Shown piece after piece: positions 36,937-47,400 of a DNA stretch of 64,000 bases. The notes under the pieces are model-generated. The model saw nothing but the letters and a program-made list of their open reading frames with translations. It was not told the origin of the DNA and searched no databases. The stretch covers positions 1,550,001 to 1,614,000 of the forward strand of contig NC_015388.1 in NCBI RefSeq assembly GCF_000195295.1. The letters run 5' to 3'. This stretch comes from Desulfobacca acetoxidans DSM 11109. GTDB taxonomy: Bacteria; Desulfobacterota; Desulfobaccia; Desulfobaccales; Desulfobaccaceae. Each line of letters opens with the position of its first letter. The first letter of the stretch is position 1. A program made the translations under genes and the position numbers.

Positions 36937-37296
36937 ATGCCTATCTACGAATATCAATGCCAGGTCTGCAAAGCCGTCTCCAGTTTTTTAATTCTTCATC
37001 GTAAGGAACCTTTTACTCCGGTCTGCAAACGATGCGGGGCCAGCAATCTCTCTAGGGTGCTTTCCCGGGTCAATGTTCGCCTGTCGGAAGAGACGCGCCT
37101 GGAGCGCCTGGCCGATCCTGCCCGCTTAGGCGGTCTGGATGAGAACAACCCCCAAAGTATGGCCCGCTTTATGAAGGACATGGCCGCCGCTACCGGCGAA
37201 GACTTGGGGGCCGAAGAGATAGACCAGATGATGGAAGAAGCGGCGGGCGCCGGGAACGGTATGGGGGCCGAAGATATGGCCGGAGACGATTTTTAA
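36937..37296 (+). CDS. FmdB-type zinc ribbon protein
   Basis: A 119-aa protein starting MPIYEYQC. Two CxxC pairs (C8/C11 and C30/C33) form a zinc ribbon as in the FmdB regulatory family. The C-terminal half is acidic with Met/Gly-rich ends (EEAAGAGNGMGAEDMAGDD) and appears disordered. The role of this family is poorly known. Confidence 0.88.
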   Translation: MPIYEYQCQVCKAVSSFLILHRKEPFTPVCKRCGASNLSRVLSRVNVRLSEETRLERLADPARLGGLDENNPQSMARFMKDMAAATGEDLGAEEIDQMMEEAAGAGNGMGAEDMAGDDF

Positions 37297-37518
37297 AGAA
37301 CCACCGGTTGTTGATTTCTTCATGGTGATAGGTTAGGATTCCTCAGGATATTCAGGATGACAATAAAACCCGATCCGACCAAGATTCATCCCACCTTTTT
37401 TAATTTTTCCTTAAGCACACTATTTTCCGAGACATTTTACCTCAAATGTGGTAGCCTGGCGCTGTTGTCACAACCGAGTGGGGCGTCCGCCCTCGAACCT
37501 CAGCCAATGTTATATGTC

Positions 37519-37660
37519 CATATGTTCTGAGGCACACAACGAAGCATGAGAATGCCGATTAAGGCACGATGGTCTGCGCTTTGGCTTACGCCGATCTGCG
37601 ATTCCCGCTACGAGGTATGAATCAGGAGATCGACCTGTCAAAGAAGGCATTCTCATAAGT
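37519..37660. repeat. Structured repeat with covaried stem
   Basis: Begins with tatgttctgaggcacacaac and gaagc, matching the gttc/gaac-acaacgaagc flank of the 114-bp units. The second stem here is atgagaatgcc (37546-37556) with ggcattctcat (37646-37656), followed by aagt. The stem bases differ from those in the 114-bp units on both sides, so pairing is kept while sequence changes. Confidence 0.7.
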
Positions 37661-37736
37661 ATTTATGGCTAAAAATCACAGCGAAGCAGAGAAACAGTCG
37701 ATTTTCAGCGGATTGCCCTTACCCCTTACCTATAAC

Positions 37737-37979
37737 CTGTTTTTATATAAGTCCACATGTTCTGCCGAACACAACGAAGCATAAAAACAGAATCGTGGCG
37801 GCTGCTCACAATAATGTTTTTGCTGCTCATGGCTCACGGCTCACGGCTCACTGTTTTTATATAAGTGCACATGTTCTGCCGAACACAACGAAGCATAAAA
37901 ACAGAATCGTGGCGGCTGCTCACAATAATGTTTTTGCTGCTCACGGCTCACGGCTCACGGCTCACTGTTTTTATATAAG
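37737..37979. repeat. Tandem 114-bp repeat, inverted relative to 27.2 kb
   Basis: Starts of ctgtttttatataag at 37737, 37851 and 37965 give an exact 114-bp period, two full units plus a partial third. Each carries ggctcac heptamers, the ctgtttttat/ataaaaacag pair and gttctgccgaac. This is the reverse complement of the units at 27212-27440. Confidence 0.9.
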
Positions 37980-37990
37980 GGAAGCGATCG

Positions 37991-38788
37991 ATGCGTCGAA
38001 CAGTCCTGTTTTTTGCCTGCCTGGCGTTAGCGGTGTGGTGTGGCTGTGAATCAACTGCGGCGCAGGAGCCGGTAGGCGTTCCGGTGCTAAACTACCACCG
38101 TTTTGGCATTGCCGTTGCCGATGGCATGACCGTAAGCACGAGGGTCTTTGAGGCGCAGTTGCAGTGGCTACAGGACAACGGCTATATTGTCATTCCGCTG
38201 CGGGTCCTGGTGGATTACCTGCGCGGTGAAGGTTCCCCGCCGCCGAGTAAGTCAGTGGCGATTACGGCTGATGATGGCCACAAGACAGTTTATACCGATA
38301 TGCTTCCCCTGGTTCGGCGGTATAATATTCCTGTGACCCTTTTTATCTACCCTTCTGCCATTTCGAATGCCTCTTATGCCATGACCTGGGCCCAGTTGCA
38401 GGAATTGCAGCAGACCGGTCTGTTTGACGTGCAGTCGCACACTTTCTGGCATCCGAACTTTAAGCATGAAAAGAAAAAGCTGAAACCGGAAGACTATCAA
38501 AGACTGGTAGAAACGCAGTTGGTAAAATCCAAAGTCATTTTGGAGAAACGCTTTGGCTGTGTTGTCGATCTATTGGCCTGGCCTTTCGGGATTTATGATC
38601 ACGAACTTGAGCAAGCGGCCCGGAAGGCTGGCTATCGGGCCGCTTTCAGCATTGAGCGCCGTCCGGCCAGTTCAGTCGAAGGGATTATGGCGCAACCCCG
38701 TTACCTGATGACCAATAGCGACGGGGTCAAGAATTTCGCTGCCATCATTTCCGGCAAAGTAGTGGAGAAGGGACACCGCACTTACTAG
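37991..38788 (+). CDS. Polysaccharide deacetylase family protein (PgaB-like catalytic part)
   Basis: A 265-aa protein with an N-terminal signal sequence ending near a Cys (WCGCES), so possibly a lipoprotein. The NodB-type motifs are an ADDGH variant of the F-DDG motif near residue 92 and SHTFWHP near 150, the metal-binding part. Overall similar to the deacetylase half of PgaB. It would remove acetyl groups from an extracellular glycan. The start follows GGAAG and lies 11 bp after the repeat. A frame shift or truncation is not evident. Confidence 0.88.
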   Translation: MRRTVLFFACLALAVWCGCESTAAQEPVGVPVLNYHRFGIAVADGMTVSTRVFEAQLQWLQDNGYIVIPLRVLVDYLRGEGSPPPSKSVAITADDGHKTVYTDMLPLVRRYNIPVTLFIYPSAISNASYAMTWAQLQELQQTGLFDVQSHTFWHPNFKHEKKKLKPEDYQRLVETQLVKSKVILEKRFGCVVDLLAWPFGIYDHELEQAARKAGYRAAFSIERRPASSVEGIMAQPRYLMTNSDGVKNFAAIISGKVVEKGHRTY

Positions 38789-38901
38789 TCTGGTACCTAA
38801 TTGGAAGATTAAGCAAACGGGTATTGAGAGAGTTCATGCTGCCACATCTTTAAAACGGAAAGCGGAAACATATTCTTTCAGATAACATAAGGGAGGCGGG
38901 G

Positions 38902-40173
38902 ATGAAAAGGCTCATGGAGGTGGTGATTCTTATCGGCGTCACGTGTCTGAGCGTAGTTGCTCAGGCTTATGAGGGCCGGGTTATTGACGCCCACAATCAG
39001 ATCCCTATTGCTGGAGCCGTGGTGACTTTGGGTGACCAGGCGGTACGCACCGATTCCGAGGGGGTATTCCGTCTCGAGGGAAGCGGGGAAAACCTACGGC
39101 TGCGGGCCCCGGGATATAAAACCAGGGAGCTGGCCCCTTCGGAATTGGGCAACCCTCACAGCGAGATCTCTCTGGAGCCTTTTAAGGTGACCGGCCTGTA
39201 TCTTACCGTCTACGGCATCGCCAGTAAAAAACTGCGGGAGGCGGCCCTGACGGTCCTGGAAAGAAATCGGATGAATGCCCTGGTCATAGATGTTAAAGGA
39301 GATCGGGGTTTTATCCCTTTTAAGATTGACCTGCCGCTGGCCGAAGCCATCGGGGCGCAGAAAATCATTCTCATCAAGGATATCAAAGCTACCGTGGCCG
39401 ATTTGAAGGAGCGGGGGCTCTATCTCATTGCCCGCATCGTGGTCTTTAAAGATGATCCGCTGGCCGCAGCGAAGCCGGAATGGGCTGTCAAGGCCAAGGG
39501 CGGCGGCGTCTTCCGCGATCGGGAGAAACTGCGTTGGGTGGATCCCTTCCGCCAGGAGGTCTGGGATTATAACATTGCCATCGCCAAGATTGCCGCTGAA
39601 GTCGGTTTTGATGAAATACAGTTTGATTATATCCGCTTTCCCGATAACCGGGGCACGGGATATTCCCAACCGGCCAACGAGAATAGTCGCACCGAAGCCA
39701 TTACCGGCTTCCTGCAGGCGGCCTATAAGGCTCTGGTGCCTTACAATGTCATGGTAGCGGCTGATATCTTCGGCTATGTCCTATGGAATGCCAACGACAC
39801 GGACATCGGCCAGAAAATCGTCCCGCTGGTCAATGCCGTGGATCTGGTCTCGCCTATGCTCTATCCGTCCGGCTATCAGTACGGCATTCCCAACTACCGT
39901 AATCCGGTGAAAAATCCTTATGAGATCGTTTATCTTTCCCTGAAACGGGCCCAGGAGCGGACCGGCGCCTCGCCGAGGCAGTTCCGGCCCTGGCTTCAGG
40001 CCTTTCGAGACTATGCCTTTGGCGGCGGCGATTTCAAGGAAGAGCGGATGCGCCTCCAGATAAATGCCGCTGAGAAGTTTGGGGCCAGCGGTTATATGTT
40101 CTGGAACCCGAGAAACATATATCCTACCGGCGAGTTTGGAAATCGAACAGACAGGGTAGAATTGCAGGACTGA
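38902..40173 (+). CDS. Putative glycoside hydrolase (DUF4015-like) with Cna-like N-terminal domain
   Basis: A 423-aa secreted protein: signal peptide (about 1-22), then a small carboxypeptidase-regulatory-like beta domain (about 22-95, AHNQIPIAGAVVTLG), then a TIM-barrel catalytic domain with VIDVKGDRGF, ARIVVFKDD, QFDYIRFPDNRG and VSPMLYPSGY. These match the putative glycosidase family DUF4015. The Asp in FDYIRFP is a likely catalytic residue. It follows the deacetylase on the same strand with GGGAGG ahead of the ATG. Together they suggest processing of a surface glycan, which is inference. Confidence 0.88.
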   Translation: MKRLMEVVILIGVTCLSVVAQAYEGRVIDAHNQIPIAGAVVTLGDQAVRTDSEGVFRLEGSGENLRLRAPGYKTRELAPSELGNPHSEISLEPFKVTGLYLTVYGIASKKLREAALTVLERNRMNALVIDVKGDRGFIPFKIDLPLAEAIGAQKIILIKDIKATVADLKERGLYLIARIVVFKDDPLAAAKPEWAVKAKGGGVFRDREKLRWVDPFRQEVWDYNIAIAKIAAEVGFDEIQFDYIRFPDNRGTGYSQPANENSRTEAITGFLQAAYKALVPYNVMVAADIFGYVLWNANDTDIGQKIVPLVNAVDLVSPMLYPSGYQYGIPNYRNPVKNPYEIVYLSLKRAQERTGASPRQFRPWLQAFRDYAFGGGDFKEERMRLQINAAEKFGASGYMFWNPRNIYPTGEFGNRTDRVELQD

Positions 40174-40185
40174 GCCATGTTTTCT

Positions 40186-40899
40186 TTAACTCAACAATAC
40201 GGCGATAACGCCGCTCAAGAAGACTCCGTCGAACGTCCCGGCACCGCCGATGGAGGCAACCGGGGCTCCCATATTTCGAATATCTTTTAATCGCAGGAGG
40301 TCGGCGCCGATGAGGGTGCCGAGGGTTCCAGAGATATAGGCTACCGGTGCCCGGTACTCCGGCGCGGCGAGCAGATATGCTGCCAGGGCCGCTACCAGGG
40401 GCGGGATGAGAGCTGGAATGCCTATCCCCACCCCCCGGATGGGTCGGGCCAGACGGCTGACCACCACGGTAACAATGAGAGTGGCTGCGAAGGCCGGAAT
40501 GATATCAGACATCTTGTATAGCAGATAAACTGAGATTAACAATGGCATGAGGGCGCCGCCCAGGTTGATGGCTAACACCGTTTTTTGCCGCCGGTAGATC
40601 TGGGGGAGCCGATAGCGAACGCCGAAATACCGAACCTCTTTGGAGTCAACTACCTCGCCGCCTTCCATTTCTCCGATAGGGATATTGATGAAGCTTCCCA
40701 ACAAGGTTAGGAGGAGAATGCCGAAGAGATATTCCGGCGGCAGGCCTAACTTGCTGAAAGCTATGCCGATGAGGCCAACCTGAAGAAAGGCGAAGAGGAA
40801 AATAATAAGAAAAAAGAAGATGATAATGAAAAATAACAAAAGAGGTGGAAAAAACATAAGATTACCTAACAAACCTTTCTCAAGATGCTTGTTTAACAT
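40186..40899 (-). CDS. DUF1614-like membrane protein
   Basis: A 237-aa protein with about six hydrophobic segments. The N-terminus is strongly hydrophobic (FFIIIFFFLIIFLFAF). The segments NIPIGEMEGGEVV and GGAGTFDGVFLSG fit DUF1614. The function is unknown. It is convergent with the glycosidase gene (12 nt apart). A second ATG at 40854 would drop 15 residues; the first has AGG nearby. Confidence 0.78.
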   Translation of the reverse strand: MLNKHLEKGLLGNLMFFPPLLLFFIIIFFFLIIFLFAFLQVGLIGIAFSKLGLPPEYLFGILLLTLLGSFINIPIGEMEGGEVVDSKEVRYFGVRYRLPQIYRRQKTVLAINLGGALMPLLISVYLLYKMSDIIPAFAATLIVTVVVSRLARPIRGVGIGIPALIPPLVAALAAYLLAAPEYRAPVAYISGTLGTLIGADLLRLKDIRNMGAPVASIGGAGTFDGVFLSGVIAVLLS

Positions 40900-40943
40900 C
40901 CTGGTTTCATTTCATTGCCCTTCCTAATCCTTCGCCTCTGTTC

Positions 40944-41903
40944 TTAATGGCTTTCCTGCCAACGATAGGCCCGTAGTTTAAAATCCAATTCCTCCTGGGA
41001 GATTCCCAGAATCTGGGCAGCCTGTTGCCGGTTGCCGTCCATTTTTTCCAGGGTGCGAAAGATCAGCTCTCTTTCCAGATCCATCAAGGAAGGTTCGCGA
41101 TCGTCAATTATCTGGGGTGGAGTGAAGCCGGTGTGTTTTGGCTGGAGGTAGTCCGGCAGATTTTCTGTGGTCAGGGTTGGGCCGGTGCAAAAGATGACGG
41201 CCCGCTCGATGACATTCTCTAATTCCCGGATATTGCCCGGCCAGGGGTAGCGCCGGAGGAGCTGTAAGACCTTGGGGTCGATGTCATGGATGGATCGGTT
41301 GTTTTTTTGGACGAAATGATCAAAAAAGTGATACGCCAACAGCGGGATGTCCTCAAGTCGCTGTCGCAAGGGGGGTAGGGTCAACACTACGATATTTAAC
41401 CGGTAGTAGAGATCTTCCCGGAACCGGCCTTCCCTGACGTCATCTGACAGGTTTCGGTGGGTGGCGGCAATAATTCGAACATCAACCTTCTGGATGCGGT
41501 TGCTGCCTAGGGGTTCGACCTCTTTAAACTGCAACACCCGTAAAATCTTCGCTTGAATAGGGAGAGGGAGTTCGCCGATCTCGTCCAGGAAGATAGTACC
41601 GCCGTGGGCCATGGCGAAGCGGCCGATTTTCCGGGAGAGGGCGCCAGTAAAGGCTCCCCGCTCATGGCCGAAGAGGTCGCTTTCCAATAGAGTTTCGGGG
41701 ATGGCGGCGCAGTTGACTACTACGAAAGGATCATCCCGGCGGGGGCTAGTGTGATGTATGGCCCGCGCGATCAACTCTTTGCCGGTGCCGGTTTCTCCTA
41801 GAATCAACACCGTGGCATCGGTCGGGGCGGCGAGAGCCAGTTGCTCAAAAATTTCTTGCATACGGGGTGATTCCCCGATGATGCCGGTGAGATCAATCGT
41901 CAA
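40944..41903 (-). CDS. Sigma-54-dependent transcription activator without a receiver
   Basis: A 319-aa protein of AAA+ and Fis-type HTH only. Walker A is GETGTGKE near 36, the sigma-54 contact loop GAFTGA near 84, Walker [12 protein letters not shown] near 100, and the [11 protein letters not shown] segment near 161 holds the arginine finger. The C-terminus has a Fis-type helix-turn-helix ([12 protein letters not shown]). The start is TTG. Control by an N-terminal domain is missing, so activity may depend on expression or a partner. Confidence 0.93.
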   Translation of the reverse strand: MTIDLTGIIGESPRMQEIFEQLALAAPTDATVLILGETGTGKELIARAIHHTSPRRDDPFVVVNCAAIPETLLESDLFGHERGAFTGALSRKIGRFAMAHGGTIFLDEIGELPLPIQAKILRVLQFKEVEPLGSNRIQKVDVRIIAATHRNLSDDVREGRFREDLYYRLNIVVLTLPPLRQRLEDIPLLAYHFFDHFVQKNNRSIHDIDPKVLQLLRRYPWPGNIRELENVIERAVIFCTGPTLTTENLPDYLQPKHTGFTPPQIIDDREPSLMDLERELIFRTLEKMDGNRQQAAQILGISQEELDFKLRAYRWQESH

Positions 41904-41924
41904 CGACAGACTCCCTTGTTGAAT

Positions 41925-42578
41925 CTAATCCGTTTGGATGCAATGACTGACGCCGTGACAGCGGCAGGCGGTGCTGATGAGAATCTTGCCGGTTAGCGCC
42001 AATACTTGTTCCCACAGGTGCCATAAATCAGCCGGGCGATAGCCCCCCACCCCGGGTGCTAGTTGTTGGCTGCGAACGACCAGAGAAGAGTAATCCCTAC
42101 AGGAGAGATTTTCCAAATAACCGTAGAGGTCGAAAGGCCTTTTAAACCCGGTGAGATAGCATGAATCCGCCGGTGACGGGCAATCATCGGGACAGAGCAC
42201 GGTACTGAGGCTGAGATATAATTCACCTTCGGCACCGATCTGGCGAAAGGGCAGGTTCTGTCCGACTTCCGCCGGGGCTTCCACCCGGTGCCACCGACAT
42301 TCGGGCGGTCGGCGTCGCCACAGCCAGTTAAAAGCTACGTGCCTGGGGATGGCCGGGATAATCCATTCCGGCGGTGAAGCCCAGTTCAGGGCCTCTTCCA
42401 GGAAAGCTATGGCATCCGTACCTACCAGGTGGGTAGCGGAATCTTTTAGGGTCACGTCGCTTAGCTTCTGTGGGTTGAAATCGACCAGCCAGAATTCGGA
42501 TCTAGGCGACCGCAGGTGCAGGCGCTGCAGGGCCAGGTGGCCGAACTTTCCGGCGCCCAGAATAAGGTAGCCAGCCAC
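41925..42578 (-). CDS. Rossmann-fold protein with Cys-rich C-terminal part
   Basis: A 217-aa protein. The start MAGYLILGAGKFGHLAL carries a GxGxxG nucleotide-binding motif, so binding of NAD(P) is plausible. Later there is LCPDDCPSP-x3-C and a C-terminal TACRCHGVSHC, giving six closely grouped cysteines that could bind a metal or cluster. I do not know its function. A GTG start lies 6 nt after the preceding gene's stop, with GGAAG ahead, so it is probably co-translated with the phosphodiester glycosidase-like gene. Confidence 0.7.
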   Translation of the reverse strand: MAGYLILGAGKFGHLALQRLHLRSPRSEFWLVDFNPQKLSDVTLKDSATHLVGTDAIAFLEEALNWASPPEWIIPAIPRHVAFNWLWRRRPPECRWHRVEAPAEVGQNLPFRQIGAEGELYLSLSTVLCPDDCPSPADSCYLTGFKRPFDLYGYLENLSCRDYSSLVVRSQQLAPGVGGYRPADLWHLWEQVLALTGKILISTACRCHGVSHCIQTD

Positions 42579-42583
42579 AGGGG

Positions 42584-43411
42584 TTAATCTTCCCGGGGAA
42601 ATACCCCGATTACCGTGGGTAACAGCGAGGCCTCGGCGTCAAAGAGTTCTCGGGCGCTCTGTTCCAGGAAAGAAGGCGAGGCCAACGTGAATCTGGAAGT
42701 ATGAATCAATAACTGGGCTTTTGAGCCGCCATCCAAGTTTAGGGCCAGGTCTATTTCCAGCGGACTGGCCTTGAGGAATTTTGCCAGCTCATACAGCGAA
42801 AAATAATCTCCGGCGCTGTGCAGAATCAAAATATTTCCTTTGCGGTCGGTACAGATAACCGTGCGTTGGGCTGATTGATTGCTGCTCCTAACCCGGATGC
42901 GTCCTTGGGAGTCCAATAGCAGAGGAAAAGACATCAAACCCTGGGTCCAGGGAAGTTTCTGGATATTTACCGGAGCCGCGGTCAGATCCAGGATAGTAGC
43001 CCGTGGCAGATCTGGAGAGACACCCCTGGGCTCCGCCACAAACATGCCGCGCATCGCGGAATTTCTCAAGGGCCCGTAGAGCTTATCGTCGATTTTGACC
43101 AGTCCGCAAGGCTGTCCGTTAGGGGTATAGTAGCTGCCGTTGATCAGGACTGCGGCTTGGGTCAAATCCCTCCATTCCGACATCCGACGCGCCTTGCCAT
43201 GAAACAGCCGGAAAGAATTATAGTTGGGATCGATGCGCACGAGCGACAACGATTCAACGACATCTCCTTTCTCAATGACATCCAGGCGGGAAAAACTGAG
43301 ACCTTTACCGATCTCTTGCCAACTGACGGTAGTGTGATGCAGTTCCTGTGCCTGGGCTGATACGGGGTTTGGTAACAGGCAGAGAAGCACCAAGAGAAAG
43401 ATGCCGAACAC
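42584..43411 (-). CDS. Secreted phosphodiester glycosidase-like protein (NAGPA/DUF2233)
   Basis: A 275-aa protein with a signal peptide (about 1-20). The family motifs are LINGSYYTPNG near 90, QRTVICTDRKGN near 184 and the conserved LNLDGGSKAQL near 227. Homologues remove phosphodiester-linked sugars, but the bacterial substrates are mostly unknown. The start is GTG. It is divergent from tatD. Confidence 0.88.
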   Translation of the reverse strand: MFGIFLLVLLCLLPNPVSAQAQELHHTTVSWQEIGKGLSFSRLDVIEKGDVVESLSLVRIDPNYNSFRLFHGKARRMSEWRDLTQAAVLINGSYYTPNGQPCGLVKIDDKLYGPLRNSAMRGMFVAEPRGVSPDLPRATILDLTAAPVNIQKLPWTQGLMSFPLLLDSQGRIRVRSSNQSAQRTVICTDRKGNILILHSAGDYFSLYELAKFLKASPLEIDLALNLDGGSKAQLLIHTSRFTLASPSFLEQSARELFDAEASLLPTVIGVFPRED

Positions 43412-43487
43412 TTCCTATCCTTGCGAGTCTGATAATTTTCGTTTATCTTATCATAGCAGCTTGGTTTCGTCTATAGGACTCCTGACT

Positions 43488-44279
43488 ATGTCTACTCTTC
43501 GTTTTGCCGATTCCCACACTCACCTGGATATGCCTGAATTTGCTGATGATCAGGAGCAGATCATTGAACAGGCCAGGGTGGCGGGGGTTGAACTCATGAT
43601 CAATGTCGGCATCAGCCTGGATAATTCCCGCCAGGTGCTTGCCACGGTTCAGGAACGCTCAGGGCTTTACGCCGCCGTGGGCATCCATCCCCATGGAGCC
43701 AGCACCGTTACGGAAGAGGCACTTGCCGCGATCGCAGATCTGCTGGAAAGGCCGAAAGTTGTGGCCTTGGGCGAAATCGGCCTGGATTTCTATCGCCTCC
43801 GGTCCCCGGCGGCCCTCCAGGAAACGTGGTTTCGCCGGTTTTTAGACCTGGCCGCCGAGCGGCAGAAGCCGGTGATCATCCATACCCGCGAGGCCACTGA
43901 GGCGACCTTGAATATCCTCAGGGAGTATCGGGGTAGGCTTCGCGGCGGTGTCATGCACTGTTTCAGCGGCAACTATGAAGAAGCCAGGCTTTTTTTAGAC
44001 CTGGGATTAGAAATCTCTTTTTCTGGCGTGCTCACTTATCCAAATGCCAAAATCCTGCAGGAGGCGGCCCGCCGGCTGCCCCTGGATAGGCTCCTGATTG
44101 AGACGGACGCTCCCTATCTGAGCCCTCAGCCCCGCCGGGGCCGACGCAATGAACCGGGGTATGTGGTATTCACCGCTCAGGCCCTTGCCGAGCTCAAAAG
44201 TCTTCCCCTCGAGACCATTGCTCAACAGACGTGGAACAACACCTGCCGCCTGTTTGGTCTTGACCGCCGGGTGAAGTAA
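43488..44279 (+). CDS. tatD: TatD family metal-dependent hydrolase
   Basis: 263 aa from the ATG at 43488 (AGGA ahead). The frame is open to 43401 but those residues are unlike TatD. The metal site is D-S-H-T-H near 8-12, with GEIGLDFY near 90, VIIHTREA, MHCFSG and ETDAPYLSP. It is a deoxyribonuclease/hydrolase of broad role. It ends about 150 nt before the convergent restriction enzyme gene. Confidence 0.93.
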   Translation: MSTLRFADSHTHLDMPEFADDQEQIIEQARVAGVELMINVGISLDNSRQVLATVQERSGLYAAVGIHPHGASTVTEEALAAIADLLERPKVVALGEIGLDFYRLRSPAALQETWFRRFLDLAAERQKPVIIHTREATEATLNILREYRGRLRGGVMHCFSGNYEEARLFLDLGLEISFSGVLTYPNAKILQEAARRLPLDRLLIETDAPYLSPQPRRGRRNEPGYVVFTAQALAELKSLPLETIAQQTWNNTCRLFGLDRRVK

Positions 44280-44426
44280 TTATTGCCGGTATCGGCATTT
44301 TCCGGTTAGGAAATCGCAGTGAGAAGAATGGCGGGCAATACCAACCACCGGCAATTTCATGCCGTTTCATGCCGGATTATTGTTAGAGGAAGATTATTGG
44401 ACGAATCTTTTATTCGCCGCTCCATT

Positions 44427-47400
44427 TCAATACCTTTTTGATTGTGGATCGATATGGGGATTTAATAATAGTTTCTGGAGAGATTCATAGATCTTTTCCT
44501 GCAAATCCTCATCTACGGTTCTCTTGGCGATGAGTTCTCTTAAGACGGCCTCTCTCTGATAGAGAAACTCCTGGAAGGCATTCCCCACGCGTTCGCACTC
44601 CTCACCTGCGTGGGGAACCCGAACCAACCCCCGTACATTATTTTCCGCCAGCAAGACAACGAAAGGAACGTGCTCAGGTATCGCCACGGGAACGAGGCCG
44701 ATCTTTTTGGCGCCTTTCATGAAGACCACGGCGCTGTCGTGATACAGATCTCGTAAGGGCGCCGGATGTCCTTCGGCGGGTAGGTCAAAGACGTCATAGG
44801 GTTTTGATACGTCCAGAAAGTCAGGTTCATACCGGCGGAGCAGCAGCGGATAATCGTTTTGGATTTCGGTCAATATCTGGCTGGCCATCGTTTGCGGGTT
44901 GACCTTGACTTTCCGGCGGGCCGCGAGCTTGTTGAGAATGGCCTTTTCTTCCTTCTGGCGGGTCCACTCAAAGAACTGTCGGAGATAGGCGTAGAGTTCA
45001 TCGATCAGGGCCTGCCGACGGTCCGGGTCGGCCACGCCGAGCATTTCCAGGACGGCGCCGTCCAACTCCCGGCGGTCCGGCATGTCTAGTTCGCAGAGGT
45101 CGGAGAGCTGCTCCAAATCGGCTTCCCGACCCTTCTGGCGATAGGCCATCTCCCGCAGCCGGCGTTCTGAGAGGAATTGCAGGGCCGGACGCTCTTTCAT
45201 TTTTAGAAAAATTAGCGATATTCTTGATAGTAATTTTTTACTTCCTTTGAATGGATTGGGTATAAGCATTATATTAGCGTCAACCACTTGCGTTTTATAA
45301 TTTCCTTCTACACCCACAGGACGGCCATATTGGAATTTTGATAATACAACCAGGGATGAATTTAAAATGCCTGCAATAACAGTAGGATCAATATGTTCTT
45401 GTAAGATAACATCATACAGATTAGCATTACAAAGTATATTATGCTCATTAATGGGAATAGCGTGTTTATATTGCTGGGACATCGGCCAAAAAAGAATACC
45501 TCTTCGATGGCCAGTGAGATCGTACCAATATCTACCTTCCTTAGTACGGGAATAACACGTCGGTCCAGTGTGAAAGTCCTGTTTTTCACCCCAACGGATA
45601 TAATCCAAAACGTGTTGATTCCGTAATTGCGATTTTTTCTTACTAACCAATAAGATAAGACGAGAGCAATCCTGCGGCGAAACAGAAAAACCGGATACTT
45701 CCATGAGGCTATGTATCTCCGGCTCCAGATATTTCGCTTCAATCGGTTTGATTTCGCCCCGTCCTTCGCCGCACCGCACCAATTTCACCTTCCCGGAAGC
45801 GACTTTTTTCCGGGAAACCCCAAATCTATCTTTAAAATCCCGTGGGTCTTGACATTGCGCCAGGCAGTCGGTGCTGCAATCCTTGGGGAAGAAAAAACAG
45901 TCCTTGCCGCTTTTCACGCCGAAGCGAACTTCGGCGATTTCTCCTAACGGGACAAATCCTGAGCTGAATTCATCCAACAATTCAAACCAGAGGTCCGGGG
46001 CGCGTAAATAAACTCCCCACTTGCCGCCGTAGTATTCCCCCTGCTTGAGATCATTTTCGCCGTTTTCCGGCAGGGTTTTGCTCATGATGCGGCCCAACCG
46101 GATGCCTTCCTCCCGCAAATCCCCCTGGCGTACCAGGCGGGCGCGGTAGCGGGCGTTGACCGTATTACCGGTGAGGGAAAGAATTTCATCCCTAAAGACA
46201 TCCACCGCCATAACGGCCCCGGCGCTGGTGCCGTCGTGGATAAGGATTTCCCGGAGCGGGCGGCGAAGCTGTACGAAACGGACGACATTGTCCCGGCGGG
46301 CGTCGTCGTCAGGCTGGCGGCGGAGGATGGTCACGGCAGTGGCCACCCTGGCCCCCACAAACCAGGGCTCCACCAGGCTTTCGAACACGGCGGCGATGGC
46401 GAAATGGTCCAGCAGCCAGCGCTGCAATTTAAAGCCGTACTCCACATCCAGCCACTGGCTGGAGGTGAGCAGGCAGAGCCAACCGTCTTCTTTCAGGAAG
46501 GTGGCGGCGTGGGGCCAGAAGTAACAGTGAATATCGCTGCGCCCGGACAGCTCGGCCCCCGCCTCCTGTTCCACCAGGACCTGGTAAAACTCTTTGGTGC
46601 CGGGCTCCGGGGTTTTCTTATCTTTGGCCCTGGGAATTTCTTCCTGACGGATATACGGGGGATTGCCCACCACGGCATCGAGGGGAGGAATCTCCGCGTG
46701 GCGATGTTGTAATTTCCCCAAACCTTTTACTTTCAGCTTGACCGGTAAGGTCACAAACGGGTTATGGGTTTTGAGGTTGAAAAAATCGCTCCGGGCGATC
46801 TGCGGATAATTGTCGGCGTCGATGAGGTCCCGGGTGGCCAGATTGATGGTGCTGAGGTGGGTGGCGAAGTGGGAGATATCCACCCCAAAGAGATCATCCA
46901 GGAGCTGACCGTGTTTGCGAGCCGGGGCCAACTCCCGCTTGCGGACGTAGGCCCGCACCAGAAAGGTGCCGCCGCCGCAGGCCGGATCCATAACTTTTTC
47001 GTCCCCGCGGCGGATACAGAAGCTGTTGATGAGGTCCACCACTTCGGGGCGGGTGTAGAACTGGCCGAATTTGTGGCGCTCTTCCGGGGCGATGAGGCGT
47101 TCAAAGACGCTGCCGATGACGTCATAATCCAGCAAGGAAAAATCAAAGTCGTGGATTTCATTGATGAGGGAGCGCCAGTGGGGGACGGCGGCGTCGCTGT
47201 AAAAGGGCAGGCGATTGCCGATGCTGATGTGCTCTTCCCCAAAAACGGTTTCGTAGTCCTTTGTTACGTCTTTGGCTTCGGCAAAATGTTTTTCGAGATG
47301 GAGCCGGAGTGTGTCCCCTTGAGAGATATGGTCGGGAATAACGATCTTGGTTAATTGGCCCCGATAACGCTTGAGGAGGGCTTCGAAGAAGACCAGCTTG

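Larger units (their letters stand above)
37297..37990. other. Repeat-filled intergenic region
   Basis: About 690 bp without a gene. It holds a structured repeat (37519-37660) and a two-unit tandem repeat (37737-37979) that ends 11 bp before the next ATG. A plus-strand frame at 37795-38049 is only translated repeat. Confidence 0.7.

Noticed and set aside
37795-38049. 84-codon frame upstream of the deacetylase gene
   Set aside because: The peptide is a direct translation of two tandem repeat units.
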